Below, piece after piece: positions 9,449 through 19,137 of a stretch of DNA of 62,478 nt. The notes beneath the pieces were generated by a model. It made no database searches and was not told the DNA's origin. It worked only from the letters and a program-made list of their open reading frames with translations. Position 1 is the stretch's first letter, and every line of letters begins with the position of its first letter. The stretch is from assembly GCF_009728735.1 (NCBI RefSeq), contig NZ_CP024636.1, positions 1,328,285 through 1,390,762 on the forward strand, read 5' to 3'. Position numbers and translations under genes: made by a program. The DNA is from Pantoea phytobeneficialis (GTDB taxonomy: Bacteria; Pseudomonadota; Gammaproteobacteria; Enterobacterales; Enterobacteriaceae).

Positions 9449-9459
9449 AGATCGCACTA

Positions 9460-9491
9460 ACGTAGCGGCGCGATTAATCGCGCCGCTACGT
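9460..9491. repeat. REP-like repeat, perfect 32-bp palindrome
   Basis: ACGTAGCGGCGCGATT and its exact reverse complement form an uninterrupted palindrome between the convergent channel and dld genes. This is the best-preserved copy of the REP-like family in the window and probably also acts as a transcript-end hairpin. Confidence 0.85.
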
Positions 9492-9495
9492 ATCA

Positions 9496-11205
9496 TTAAA
9501 CCTTCACCGCCCATCCTTTCTGCTTACTGGTTTTGCCAATTCCCGGATTAAAACTGTTGGTGGGATCTAACCGACGATAAAACGCCTGAAGTTGCGACTT
9601 CGCGGCGTACAAATGGCCAACATTGTGCTCTGCCGGGTACTCCGCGCCACGTTGGCTAAGAATCGCCAGCATCTTCTCTTTCAGCGCATGGACATCCACC
9701 CCTTTCTTCACGATGTAGTCCTGATGGAATACATGGCAGAAAAAGTGACCGTAGTAGAGCCGATGGCTCAGATCCTGGTCGAATTCCGGCGGTAGCCGTT
9801 CAAACCAGTCGTTGTCGTTGCGGCGCAGCGCGATATCCAGCGCCAGAATATCCTCGACTTCATCAGCATGAATGGCGTGATAACGCACGGCGGCCCCGGC
9901 AGCCGCAAATCGGTGCAAAAACGCGTGAGCACCCTCTTTGGCGTCACAGGCAAAAAACTCACCGCCACCTTCGCGGAAAAAGGCGTGCAGATACTCCTGC
10001 GCTTCCGCCACACCGTCACCGGACATTTTCAGCATCAGATGATGTTCATATTTGTCGCGGTACTGCTTCAGGCGTTTCGGCAGATGGGCCGGGAACCATC
10101 CGCTCAGCCGCTGCAACAGGCGATCGGTTAAATGTGGTTTGACCCATTTGCGCTTCGCCAGCCAGGCATCGAACCTACCCTTAAGAGTGAAAAACAACGG
10201 CATTTTGTCGGTGCCCAGCCGGTCGATCATCAGGAAGGTATCTTTGCCATACACCTCAGCGATATCAAAAATAGCACGATGCATATACTCACCCGCCACC
10301 GGTAAGTGGGTAAAGTTCGCCAGAATATGTCGGCGGATCTCAGCCAATTCCGCCGGATCGTTGCTGCCGATATAAAACACCTGCTGCTGCGGTTCACTGA
10401 CAAAGGTATCCAGGCGCACGGCAAACACCGCCAGCTTACCGGCACAACCGGAGGCTTCGAACAGGCGGCGGGCATCGGCATTGAAACGCGCCGGGGTCGC
10501 GGCGTGGATATCGCGTACACGCTCGGCGTATTCATGATCTGAGGCATGACGATCATCCCAGATCACATCGCTTTGTTGCCAGCGATCATCATCCAGTCGT
10601 CCCAGTATCTCTTCCGGCGAATGGCCCAGTTCGATACCAAGGTGGTTGACCAGCCGCAGCTTGCCATCCGCATCAATTTGCGCGTAGAGCGCCATCTCGC
10701 TATAGGCCGGGCCGCGCTTAATCAGCGACCCGCCGGAGTTGTTGCAAATACCGCCCATCACCGATGCGCCAATACAGGACGAACCGATCACCGAATGGGG
10801 TTCACGTCCCAACGGTTTGAGGGCTTTTTCTAACTGGTAAAGCGTGCTGCCCGGGAACGCCAGAATCTGTTTACCGCCATCAATCAGTTGCAGTTTATCC
10901 AGCCGTAGCGTGCTGATGATCACCACCGGGCGATCATAATCATTCCCCTGTGGGGTGGAGCCTTCCGTCAGCCCGGTGTTGGCAGCCTGCATCAGAATGA
11001 TGGCATCGGCCGTGACCAGCGCCTGCAACACGCGCCACAATTCGAGCAGCGAGCCGGGAAACACCACCGCCAGCGCTTCGCCTTCACCGGAGCGAAAGCC
11101 TTTACGATAACGGGCGGTGTGTTCGGCATCCGTCAGCAGTTGCGCAGGACCGACGAGGCGGCGCAGTTCACCCAACAGGGCAGAGTCAGAGGAGGCGTTT
11201 TTCAT
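9496..11205 (-). CDS. dld: Quinone-dependent D-lactate dehydrogenase
   Basis: The 569-residue peripheral membrane flavoprotein (E. coli Dld has 571) oxidises D-lactate to pyruvate and passes electrons to quinone. The FAD-binding fold is seen in the first half (VVFPGSLLELWRVLQALV, NTGLTEGSTP, HSVIGSSCIGASVMGGICNNSGG). The second half matches the Dld-specific membrane-binding and C-terminal domains. ATG 11205 follows AAGGAT. It is divergent from bglX, as in E. coli. Confidence 0.93.
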   Translation of the reverse strand: MKNASSDSALLGELRRLVGPAQLLTDAEHTARYRKGFRSGEGEALAVVFPGSLLELWRVLQALVTADAIILMQAANTGLTEGSTPQGNDYDRPVVIISTLRLDKLQLIDGGKQILAFPGSTLYQLEKALKPLGREPHSVIGSSCIGASVMGGICNNSGGSLIKRGPAYSEMALYAQIDADGKLRLVNHLGIELGHSPEEILGRLDDDRWQQSDVIWDDRHASDHEYAERVRDIHAATPARFNADARRLFEASGCAGKLAVFAVRLDTFVSEPQQQVFYIGSNDPAELAEIRRHILANFTHLPVAGEYMHRAIFDIAEVYGKDTFLMIDRLGTDKMPLFFTLKGRFDAWLAKRKWVKPHLTDRLLQRLSGWFPAHLPKRLKQYRDKYEHHLMLKMSGDGVAEAQEYLHAFFREGGGEFFACDAKEGAHAFLHRFAAAGAAVRYHAIHADEVEDILALDIALRRNDNDWFERLPPEFDQDLSHRLYYGHFFCHVFHQDYIVKKGVDVHALKEKMLAILSQRGAEYPAEHNVGHLYAAKSQLQAFYRRLDPTNSFNPGIGKTSKQKGWAVKV

Positions 11206-11362
11206 TGGCTTATCCTTGTCATAAACGGTAGCGAAACAACTGTAGCACGCGTTGCACGAAGCGGCCGCGATGTGACATCGTCGGCTACCTGCTATCCTCA
11301 ACTTATGGCACACTTTGCCGGTTATTTTTATATTGTGCAGTCACTTAAGAGAACCCGACCTG

Positions 11363-13660
11363 ATGAAATGGATTTGCTCTGTAAGCCTCGCTGTATCCCT
11401 TGCCATGCAACCCGCGCTGGCGGATGAGATGTTTGGCAACCATCCGATGACCGAACAAGCGCGTGATGCCTTTGTAAACCAACTGCTTAGCAAGATGACG
11501 CTGGATGAGAAAATTGGTCAGCTGCGTCTGATCAGCGTCGGGCCGGATAACCCAAAGGAAGCCATCCGTGACATGATTCAACACGGACAGGTTGGGGCAA
11601 TTTTTAATACCGTGACGCGCCCGGACATTCGCGCCATGCAGGATCAGGTGATGCAACTTAGCCGCCTGAAAATTCCTTTGTTCTTTGCTTATGACGTGGT
11701 GCACGGCCAGCGCACCGTGTTTCCGATCCCACTCGGCATGGCGGCCAGTTGGGATCTGGACGCGGTCGCCGAAGTGGGGCGCGTTTCCGCTTATGAAGCG
11801 GCAGACGACGGTTTGAACATGACCTGGGCGCCGATGGTGGACGTCAGCCGCGAACCGCGCTGGGGACGTGTGTCGGAAGGCTTTGGTGAAGATACCTTCC
11901 TCACCTCACAAATGGGCAGCACCCTGGTGAAAGCGATGCAGGGCAAAAGTCCGGCGGATCGTTACTCCATCATGACCAGCGTGAAGCATTTTGCGTTGTA
12001 CGGTGCGGTGGAAGGGGGACGTGATTACAACACCGTCGATATGAGCCCACAGCGAATGTTCCAGGATTATATGCCGCCGTACAAAGCCTCGCTGGATGCT
12101 GGCAGCGGTGGCGTGATGGTGGCGCTCAACTCGATAAACGGCACACCGGCCACCGCCGATAGCTGGCTGTTGAAAGATCTGTTGCGTGATGAGTGGAAAT
12201 TCAAAGGCATCACCATCAGCGATCATGGTGCGATTAAAGAGCTGATGAAACACGGGGTCGCCAGCGATCCCCGCGATGCGGTGCGTATTGCGCTGAAATC
12301 CGGCATCGATATGAGTATGAGCGACGAGTACTACAGCAAATACCTGCCGGGGCTGGTGAAAAGCGGTGCGGTGAGCATGGCGGAAATTGATGATGCTGCG
12401 CGCCATGTGTTGAACGTCAAATATGATATGGGGCTGTTTAACGATCCTTACAGTCATCTGGGGCCAAAAGGCAGCGATCCGCAGGACACCAACGCGGAGA
12501 GCCGTCTGCATCGTGCCGAAGCGCGTGATGTGGCGCGTAAGAGCATCGTGCTGCTGAAAAACTGGCGCGAAACCTTACCGCTGAAAAAGAACGCCACCGT
12601 GGCGCTGGTTGGCCCTCTGGCCGATAGCCAACGCGACATTATGGGCAGTTGGTCAGCCGCCGGGGTGGCGAAGCAGTCCATCACCCTGTATCAGGGGATG
12701 CGCGCGGCGATGGCCGGTAAGGGCACGCTGCTGTACACCAAAGGCGCGAATATCACCGATAACCAAGGCATCCAGAAATTCCTCAATTTGTATGAACAGG
12801 CAGTCACTGTTGATGCACGTTCACCGCAGCAGATGATTGATGAAGCCGTTGCCAATGCGAAGAAAGCCGATGTCATCGTGGCGGCGGTGGGCGAAGCGCA
12901 GGGAATGGCGCATGAGGCCTCCAGTCGCAGCGAACTGACCATCCCGGAAAGCCAACAGAAGTTGCTGACGGCGCTGAAAGCCACCGGCAAACCGTTGGTG
13001 ATTGTGCTGATGAATGGTCGCCCACTGAATGTGGTGCATGAAGATCAGATCGCAGATGCGATGCTGGAAACCTGGTTCAGCGGTACCGAAGGTGGTAACG
13101 CTATCGCTGATGTGCTGTTCGGCGACTACAACCCGTCAGGCAAGCTGCCGGTATCCTTCCCTCGTTCGGTAGGGCAGATCCCGATTTACTACAACCATTT
13201 GCCAACCGGTCGTCCGTACAACTTCGAGAAGCCGAACAAGTACACGTCGCACTACTACGATGCCATCAACGGACCGCTTTATCCGTTTGGTTATGGTCAG
13301 AGCTACACCACCTTTAGCGTTTCGCCGGTGAAGATGTCAGCGAAATTTATGCCCCGTAATGGCACGGTGGCAGCCAGCGTCAAGGTCACCAACACCGGCA
13401 AGCGCGATGGCGCAACGGTGGTGCAGATGTACCTGAACGATCCGGTTGCCAGCATCAGCCGTCCGGTGCAGGAGCTGCGCGGCTTTAAGCGCATCATGCT
13501 GAAAGCGGGCGAGTCCCAGACGGTGAACTTTGAGATTGACGTCGATGCGCTCAAATTCTGGAATCAGAAAATGCAGCATGTGGCCGAGCCGGGTAAGATC
13601 AATGTGATGATTGGGCTGGATTCGGTGCGCACTCAGGACGCATCATTTGATTATCTCTAA
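11363..13660 (+). CDS. bglX: Periplasmic beta-glucosidase BglX
   Basis: The 765-residue GH3 enzyme has the same length as E. coli BglX. A signal peptide (1-20) is followed by a TIM-barrel domain with the nucleophile motif TISDHGA, a second alpha/beta domain, and a C-terminal fibronectin-III-like domain (about 660-765). It hydrolyses beta-glucosides in the periplasm. In E. coli the next genes are osmF-yehYXW. Here 16.7 kb of other genes intervene. Confidence 0.93.
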   Translation: MKWICSVSLAVSLAMQPALADEMFGNHPMTEQARDAFVNQLLSKMTLDEKIGQLRLISVGPDNPKEAIRDMIQHGQVGAIFNTVTRPDIRAMQDQVMQLSRLKIPLFFAYDVVHGQRTVFPIPLGMAASWDLDAVAEVGRVSAYEAADDGLNMTWAPMVDVSREPRWGRVSEGFGEDTFLTSQMGSTLVKAMQGKSPADRYSIMTSVKHFALYGAVEGGRDYNTVDMSPQRMFQDYMPPYKASLDAGSGGVMVALNSINGTPATADSWLLKDLLRDEWKFKGITISDHGAIKELMKHGVASDPRDAVRIALKSGIDMSMSDEYYSKYLPGLVKSGAVSMAEIDDAARHVLNVKYDMGLFNDPYSHLGPKGSDPQDTNAESRLHRAEARDVARKSIVLLKNWRETLPLKKNATVALVGPLADSQRDIMGSWSAAGVAKQSITLYQGMRAAMAGKGTLLYTKGANITDNQGIQKFLNLYEQAVTVDARSPQQMIDEAVANAKKADVIVAAVGEAQGMAHEASSRSELTIPESQQKLLTALKATGKPLVIVLMNGRPLNVVHEDQIADAMLETWFSGTEGGNAIADVLFGDYNPSGKLPVSFPRSVGQIPIYYNHLPTGRPYNFEKPNKYTSHYYDAINGPLYPFGYGQSYTTFSVSPVKMSAKFMPRNGTVAASVKVTNTGKRDGATVVQMYLNDPVASISRPVQELRGFKRIMLKAGESQTVNFEIDVDALKFWNQKMQHVAEPGKINVMIGLDSVRTQDASFDYL

Positions 13661-13668
13661 ACCCAACG

Positions 13669-13689
13669 CAGCGGCGCGATTTATCGTGC
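13669..13689. repeat. REP-like repeat, degenerate copy after bglX
   Basis: CAGCGGCGCGATTTATCGTGC matches the family core with one change in the right arm. It lies just after the bglX stop codon. The rest of 13690-13804 shows no other clear feature. Confidence 0.7.
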
Positions 13690-13804
13690 AAACGTAGCAA
13701 TGGCAGCAGATGCCAAATGGCATGATATAACGTGCCGCTACAATTCACAGAAATGTTAGCAACCCGGTCAGCCTTGAGGTTGACCGGGCAATTACCCGAA
13801 AATC

Positions 13805-14668
13805 ATGAACATCCGCAAACGCATCGAACAACAAGTCTTCCGCCTGAATGGCCTGTCACTCAACGAATTCGACATCTCGCAACCCCCTGGCGATCCTGGG
13901 CTGTTTGGCCCCGACAGCGTCATCTGGCGTGTACATGGCGATTTCGCCGCCATGATGTGTGGCGGTATCAGCGCCTTGTTGTTGCAGATGCTGCATCCGG
14001 CGGCGCTGGCGGGCGTATGGGATCACTCCAACTTCCGCGATGACATGCTGGGACGGCTACGGCGTACCAGCCAATTTATCGCGGTCACCACCTTCGGCAA
14101 TCAGCAGGATGCACACACCTTGATCGAGCGGGTTAAACGCATCCATCTGCGTGTCACCGGCGTCGACAATGCGGGGCAACCCTATGCGGCCAGCGATCCG
14201 CATCTGCTGACCTGGGTGCATGTGGCGGAAACCAGCCGTTTTCTCGCGGCGCATCTGCGCTATAAAAATCCTCACCTGAGCCTGATGGAAAGGGATCGCT
14301 ACTATCAGGAAGCGGCGCTGATCGCGGAATCGCTAGGGGCAGAGCAGGTGCCGAAAAGCGTTGCGGCGGTGGAAAACTATTTGCAGGCAATACGTCCACA
14401 GCTGGTTTGCGATGCACGTACCCGGGAGGTCACGCAGCTGTTGATGAACGCCCCGGCTCCCAGCTGGCAGGCGAAACCGGTGATGCATATCATGATGAAA
14501 GCAGGGATTGGCTTGTTGCCAGACTGGGCGCAACAACTGGCAGCCTTGCCCATCAATCCGTTGCAGCAACGGTTGGTGGATGGGCAAATACATCTGATTG
14601 CTGGTTTGTTGCGCTGGTCAATTCAGCGTGGTGCTTATGCCCGGGCGATGAAACGCATGGGCCGATAA
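13805..14668 (+). CDS. Oxygenase MpaB-family protein (DUF2236)
   Basis: The 287-residue protein carries the DUF2236/MpaB signatures: an N-terminal GPDSVIWRVHGDF segment, LLLQMLHPAALAGVWDHSNF with a conserved His, and WVHVAETSRFLAAHLRY. Members of this family include latex-clearing haem oxygenase and fungal MpaB, so a haem- or metal-dependent oxidation is possible. No substrate can be assigned. No signal peptide is evident. The ribosome-binding site is weak. The stop lies 3 bp from the convergent small membrane gene. Confidence 0.75.
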   Translation: MNIRKRIEQQVFRLNGLSLNEFDISQPPGDPGLFGPDSVIWRVHGDFAAMMCGGISALLLQMLHPAALAGVWDHSNFRDDMLGRLRRTSQFIAVTTFGNQQDAHTLIERVKRIHLRVTGVDNAGQPYAASDPHLLTWVHVAETSRFLAAHLRYKNPHLSLMERDRYYQEAALIAESLGAEQVPKSVAAVENYLQAIRPQLVCDARTREVTQLLMNAPAPSWQAKPVMHIMMKAGIGLLPDWAQQLAALPINPLQQRLVDGQIHLIAGLLRWSIQRGAYARAMKRMGR

Positions 14669-14671
14669 GGG

Positions 14672-14965
14672 TTACAGGTGTAACTCGTCCCTGGCCTTGG
14701 TGTAGGTGCGCGGTGTTTTGGCTTCCCGACGCAGCGTCAGCTGCCGTAACTGGTAATGGTGGATCAGCATGCCAAGCCCAAGCCCCATCAGCGCCAAAGG
14801 TAACAGGCAGTAATAAATATCAACCGGTAACAGAATCAGCAGGGCGATGCCCGCCACCAGCAACGTCAGTGCCGACATCACCCAGCTGTAGCGAATAAAC
14901 AGCCACACCAGCAGGGCGAAAATCACCACATCTCGCAGGTTAAAATCCACATTTTGCAGCACCAT
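14672..14965 (-). CDS. Small membrane protein, function unknown
   Basis: A 97-residue protein with three closely spaced hydrophobic segments (about 12-30, 32-48, 52-68) and a basic, Arg/Lys/Thr-rich tail. AAGGAG sits 8 nt before the ATG at 14965, which supports translation. I do not recognise a named family. It is convergent with the MpaB-like gene and shares its upstream region with the SUFU gene. Confidence 0.65.
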   Translation of the reverse strand: MVLQNVDFNLRDVVIFALLVWLFIRYSWVMSALTLLVAGIALLILLPVDIYYCLLPLALMGLGLGMLIHHYQLRQLTLRREAKTPRTYTKARDELHL

Positions 14966-15188
14966 TGCGTCAACTCCTTCGATGCGAATGGCGCGACAAT
15001 AGCATGCGCAACGGCAAAAGAATCGCGAATTTATTTGAAGCTTGCCGACGCATACGGCATGAAACTTCAGTAATCCTCATCTTTCTCCTGCGCACTTTGA
15101 GAGTTTTACCCTTGTGCCACATGGCACGAGTGTCGATCCTGCTCTATTCTCGGGGAAAATGGATCCCTCCAGGCATTGTCGAGGCGTT

Positions 15189-16301
15189 ATGACACACCAA
15201 CCTCTGATTGCTGAGGTGCCGAATCAGCAAAATACACTTACGGCCATCGTCGAGCAGGACGCGCGCACGGCCTATTTTTATATCTGGCCAAACGACCTGT
15301 TCCGCAGCCAGTATGCGGTACGCGGTTGCTGGTTACGCAACCTGCTGCCCGCACCGGCGCGTGAAGACAGCGATGCACTGGAGCAGGGTATCGCGCCGTT
15401 ACTCAGTGCCGAATTTTGCCGCACGCTGGAAGCGGAACCGCCGCTCGATCCGGCCGGGTTACAGATACTCTGGGAGCCGAGCGATGATGGTGCGGCGCTG
15501 TGGTACTACGGTCAGTTGCTGGCGGTGATCCCTGGCTGGAGCCTGTACCAGGACAAACAGGTGAGCTTCTCGGCCGGGTGTATCAAAAAGAATCGCCTGA
15601 CGGCACCGCTCGGATCGGCCTCAACCAATGACTATTACGCGCGTGCCGAACAGCAACGCCATTTCTGGCGTGACTGGCATGACGGACATTTATGGGAAGT
15701 GGTGCAGCGTGAGTTGATGCAGTGCTACCAGGCACAGTTCGGTGAATCGGTGAAGTATTACGCCATCGACCAGGGCAACTGGCCGCCGATGGCGATTTCG
15801 CAGCACTGGCATCAGGGCGTGTGGTACTTCCTCACCCTCGGCATGGGGATCCGACCGATGCCGCAGGTCGATTATCTGTTTGATGAGCTGGCCCCGCAGT
15901 ATCGCCGCATCGAACTGGCGATGGCAGTGGATGGCGAAGTGATGAACGAAGCCAATGCAGTGCAGATGGCCAGCGCACTGGCGGAGTTTGCCCATCTGCC
16001 GTGGGCGCGCCTTACCTGGCTGGGTGAGGGGCATACGCTGGCGTCAGAAGTGGCACCGGTGGGGTTTGAAAGTTTCCTGCTGGCGAATGGCCTGGCCCCG
16101 GAAGCGGCGCAGTTCCGGCTGCCAAAGCGTGGGGGCGACCGGGTGAATTTGCTGTGGTCAACGCCAATCACCGAGGCGGAACGCCAGTTTGCGCAGGCCG
16201 ATGAACGCGGTGGACAGCAGTTGTTGCAGCGTCTGCTGGCTGATGGCAACAACCATATTTTTCGTCCAAGGCAAGAAGTGGTGGAGCCTCCGGTTGCCTG
16301 A
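15189..16301 (+). CDS. Suppressor-of-fused (SUFU) domain protein
   Basis: The 370-residue protein has a SUFU-like half around 210-330 (for example WHQGVWYFLTLGM). In bacteria SUFU domains often occur in immunity proteins against polymorphic toxins, but stand-alone members of unknown role exist. No toxin gene is adjacent. The ATG at 15189 gives a compact start. An upstream in-frame start adds sequence rich in intergenic-like codons. The 223-bp gap before it has no clear feature. Confidence 0.6.
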   Translation: MTHQPLIAEVPNQQNTLTAIVEQDARTAYFYIWPNDLFRSQYAVRGCWLRNLLPAPAREDSDALEQGIAPLLSAEFCRTLEAEPPLDPAGLQILWEPSDDGAALWYYGQLLAVIPGWSLYQDKQVSFSAGCIKKNRLTAPLGSASTNDYYARAEQQRHFWRDWHDGHLWEVVQRELMQCYQAQFGESVKYYAIDQGNWPPMAISQHWHQGVWYFLTLGMGIRPMPQVDYLFDELAPQYRRIELAMAVDGEVMNEANAVQMASALAEFAHLPWARLTWLGEGHTLASEVAPVGFESFLLANGLAPEAAQFRLPKRGGDRVNLLWSTPITEAERQFAQADERGGQQLLQRLLADGNNHIFRPRQEVVEPPVA

Positions 16302-16303
16302 AT

Positions 16304-16364
16304 CGTAGCGGCGCGATTTATTGCGCAGGTTTTGCTATACGCGCCAAACACATCGCGCCGCTAC
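16304..16364. repeat. REP-like inverted pair after the SUFU gene
   Basis: CGTAGCGGCGCGATTTATTGCGC (16304-16326) faces ATCGCGCCGCTAC (16352-16364) across a 25-nt spacer. The arrangement is the same two-copy, head-to-head form seen at 36800-36860 and 45006-45066. Confidence 0.75.
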
Positions 16365-16480
16365 ATCATCACCTTCATCAATTATTTTATTGCTTTGTGA
16401 TCGTGCGCACCTCAAGTTCCTTCTTAACACGCCGTTAACCCGGATCAGGCATCTCGCCACTCCAGGGTAAGGGCACTCTC

Positions 16481-18376
16481 ATGTTAAAAACCACACAATC
16501 CCGTTTCACCGCGACCCTCATCGCATTTTTCGCCGTGCTGATGCTGGTCACCGTGCTGGTGATCAATCAGTTTATTGCACCCCAACTCAGCAACAATGAG
16601 AGCCGCCTGGTGCGTTACGAAGTCGATGGCCTGGCCGGACGTATCGTCGAACAGATGAACCGCGTTCAGGCGCAGCAGCGTGCTATTACCGAAGCTGCCG
16701 GGGTAATGGATAGCGCCAGCATCGATACCTTGCTGCCTGCGCTGGTTAACCAATATCAGGACAGCAACGTATTTGGCGGCGGTATCTGGCCCCTGCCGAA
16801 CCGTCGCGATCCGGCTAAAGAGAAAGACAGTTCATTCTTTGCGCGCAACGCCAGCAACCAGTTACAGGTGAATACTTACTGGAACTCTGACGCTGCCGAC
16901 AAATACTGGGAGCAACCCTGGTACAAAGACGGTATGGCGGCCGCGAAAGGCCAGTGCGCCTGGGCGAAGGCCTATCAGGATGCGGCCAGCCCGCAACCGC
17001 GTACCAACTGCGCGATGGCGATTTACCGTAATAGTACCGCCTGGGGCGTGGCGACCATCGACGTGACCCTGGGATTCTTCAACCAACTGGCGAAACAGAT
17101 GGGAGAGGCGATTCATGGTCGCGTCTTGATCGTCGAAGCCGATGGCAAAGTGGTCGGTAACGCCGCGCTGGTTGATGCTGCGGCGAAACTGGAAAACCTG
17201 TCCGATACCCAACTGCCGCTGGCTCCAACGCTGAAAACGTTGCTGGCGCAGGCGGGCAGTCAGCCGACACAGGCGAGCTATGATACGGAAGATGGCGAGC
17301 ATACGCTGTTCCTGCAAGCCATTCCCGGCAGTCCGTGGTATCTCGCCAGCGACGTGCCCTCCAGCCTGTTGGATGCGCAAACCCATAGCATGCTGACCCG
17401 ATTGGGCCTGGTGCAGATCCCGCTGGCGGTGATCCTACTGCTGGTCTTGCTCGGCTTTGTGCGTGCCATGATGAAGCGCTTAAGCCAGCTCAACCGTAAC
17501 ATTGAAGCGTTATCAACCGGCGGTGCGGATTTGACCCAGCGTCTGCCTGCCAGCAACAGCCCGGAATTTAACGCCGTGGCGCAGAGCTTCAACCAGTTTA
17601 TTGCTTACCTTCAGGGGCTGATGCGTCAGGTGGGTGACAGCGCGCTGGCGATTACCGCTGCCTCGCGGGAGATCGCCAGCGGCAACGCTGATCTGTCGGC
17701 GCGTACCGAATCACAGGCCAGCTCGATTGTTGAAACGGCGGCTTCTATGGAGCAACTGACCGGTACGGTGCGTCAGAACGCGGATAACGCCACTCATGCC
17801 AATCAACTGGCTGATGGCGCTTCGCAGGTGGCGGCGCGTGGCACCGAGGTGGTGCGTCAGGTGGTCAGCACTATGGGCGAAATCCATCATTCATCGCGCA
17901 AAGTGGTGGATATCATCAGCGTCATCGACAGCATTGCTTTCCAGACCAATATCCTGGCCTTGAACGCGGCGGTAGAAGCCGCGCGCGCGGGCGAGCAGGG
18001 GCGCGGTTTTGCGGTGGTGGCGTCGGAAGTGCGTAACCTCGCCCAGCGCTCGGCCAACTCGGCGCGAGAGATCAAGAAGCTGATTGAGGAGTCGGTCACC
18101 AATATTGATGCTGGCAGCCAGTTGGTGGAGCAAGCCGGACAAACTATGGATGAATTGATGCACGGCGTCAGCAGCGTCACCACGCTGATGGGGGAGATTA
18201 TGTCTGCCAGCCGTGAGCAAAGCCTCGGCATCGATCAGGTGAACGTGGCTATCACCCAGCTTGACGGCAGCACCCAACAGAATGCCGCGCTGGTGGAACA
18301 GGTTTCTGCTGCCGCGCGCGCGATGGAGGAGCAGAGCGTTCAGCTGGAGTTAGTGGTGCAAAGCTTTAAACTTTAA
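16481..18376 (+). CDS. Methyl-accepting chemotaxis protein
   Basis: A 631-residue chemoreceptor: TM1 at about 11-30, a periplasmic sensor region of about 270 residues (with WYKDGMA and [19 protein letters not shown] typical of Cache-type sensors), TM2 at about 305-327, a HAMP segment, and the cytoplasmic signalling hairpin with [20 protein letters not shown]. The C-terminus ends SFKL without the NWETF-type CheR-docking pentapeptide, so methylation would depend on other receptors. The ligand is unknown; dCache sensors often bind amino or organic acids. Confidence 0.9.
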   Translation: MLKTTQSRFTATLIAFFAVLMLVTVLVINQFIAPQLSNNESRLVRYEVDGLAGRIVEQMNRVQAQQRAITEAAGVMDSASIDTLLPALVNQYQDSNVFGGGIWPLPNRRDPAKEKDSSFFARNASNQLQVNTYWNSDAADKYWEQPWYKDGMAAAKGQCAWAKAYQDAASPQPRTNCAMAIYRNSTAWGVATIDVTLGFFNQLAKQMGEAIHGRVLIVEADGKVVGNAALVDAAAKLENLSDTQLPLAPTLKTLLAQAGSQPTQASYDTEDGEHTLFLQAIPGSPWYLASDVPSSLLDAQTHSMLTRLGLVQIPLAVILLLVLLGFVRAMMKRLSQLNRNIEALSTGGADLTQRLPASNSPEFNAVAQSFNQFIAYLQGLMRQVGDSALAITAASREIASGNADLSARTESQASSIVETAASMEQLTGTVRQNADNATHANQLADGASQVAARGTEVVRQVVSTMGEIHHSSRKVVDIISVIDSIAFQTNILALNAAVEAARAGEQGRGFAVVASEVRNLAQRSANSAREIKKLIEESVTNIDAGSQLVEQAGQTMDELMHGVSSVTTLMGEIMSASREQSLGIDQVNVAITQLDGSTQQNAALVEQVSAAARAMEEQSVQLELVVQSFKL

Positions 18377-18572
18377 GCGCTTTTCCACGGTGGTGCCGAG
18401 TGCGCCACCGTTTCTCCTTTCTTATTAACTATTCCCCGTTTTTTATGCTGCTTCAAAATCCAGCTGCTAAAATTAATTTTCCGTTACGCAAACGCACGGA
18501 ATGTACGCAATTTTTCCGGCCCCCGGCGCGGTGATTGTGTACAATGGTTGAGATTTTTCTGAAGGAGTTGTC

Positions 18573-19106
18573 ATGTCCGCCATAGAAGTTATCCTCGTCG
18601 ACCACCTCGATCGTCCCACTGGCAAGATGGAAAAGCTGGAAGTTCATGAAAAGGGATTACTGCACCGTGCGGTAACGGTTTACGTGTTTAACTCGCGGCA
18701 TGAACTGCTGCTGCAACGTCGTGCCAGTGGTAAATACCACTGCGGCGGTTTGTGGAGTAACACCTGTTGTGGTCATCCTTATCCGCAGGAATCCACCCAG
18801 GCTGCCGCTGAACGTCGCCTGCGTGAAGAGATGGGGCTGTCGCTGACGCTGACGCCGGTATTCGAGCTGAGCTACAACCTGCCGCTCAGCAATGGCCTGA
18901 CGGAACATGAATACGGTCATGTGTTTTTTGCCATCAGCGATGAACAACCGGAACTGAACCCGGAAGAGGCCGATGCCTGGTGCTATCGGTCGGTGGCGCA
19001 GATTCAGCAGGAGATTGCGCAGCACCCGGAACAGTTCACGCCGTGGTTTCTGTTCACCTTTGCCCGCATTCCTGCCACGTTGGATGCGTTTCAGCTCACC
19101 GTGTAA
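18573..19106 (+). CDS. idi: Isopentenyl-diphosphate delta-isomerase, type 1
   Basis: The 177-residue Nudix-fold enzyme interconverts isopentenyl and dimethylallyl diphosphate. The catalytic Cys in NTCCGHP and Glu in EHEYGHVF are present, together with the metal-binding HRAVTVYVF and EEMGL segments. The length matches E. coli Idi (182). GAAGGAG precedes the ATG. The 196-bp upstream region shows no recognised operator. Confidence 0.93.
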   Translation: MSAIEVILVDHLDRPTGKMEKLEVHEKGLLHRAVTVYVFNSRHELLLQRRASGKYHCGGLWSNTCCGHPYPQESTQAAAERRLREEMGLSLTLTPVFELSYNLPLSNGLTEHEYGHVFFAISDEQPELNPEEADAWCYRSVAQIQQEIAQHPEQFTPWFLFTFARIPATLDAFQLTV

Positions 19107-19109
19107 AAA

Positions 19110-19131
19110 AACGCCTCATTGCTGAGGCGTT
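19110..19131 (-). terminator. Terminator between porin and idi
   Basis: AACGCCTCA/TGAGGCGTT forms a 9-bp stem with a 4-nt loop. On the minus strand it is followed by a run of seven T, so it is a strong terminator for the porin gene. It can also stop idi transcripts less efficiently. Confidence 0.85.
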
Positions 19132-19137
19132 GTCATA

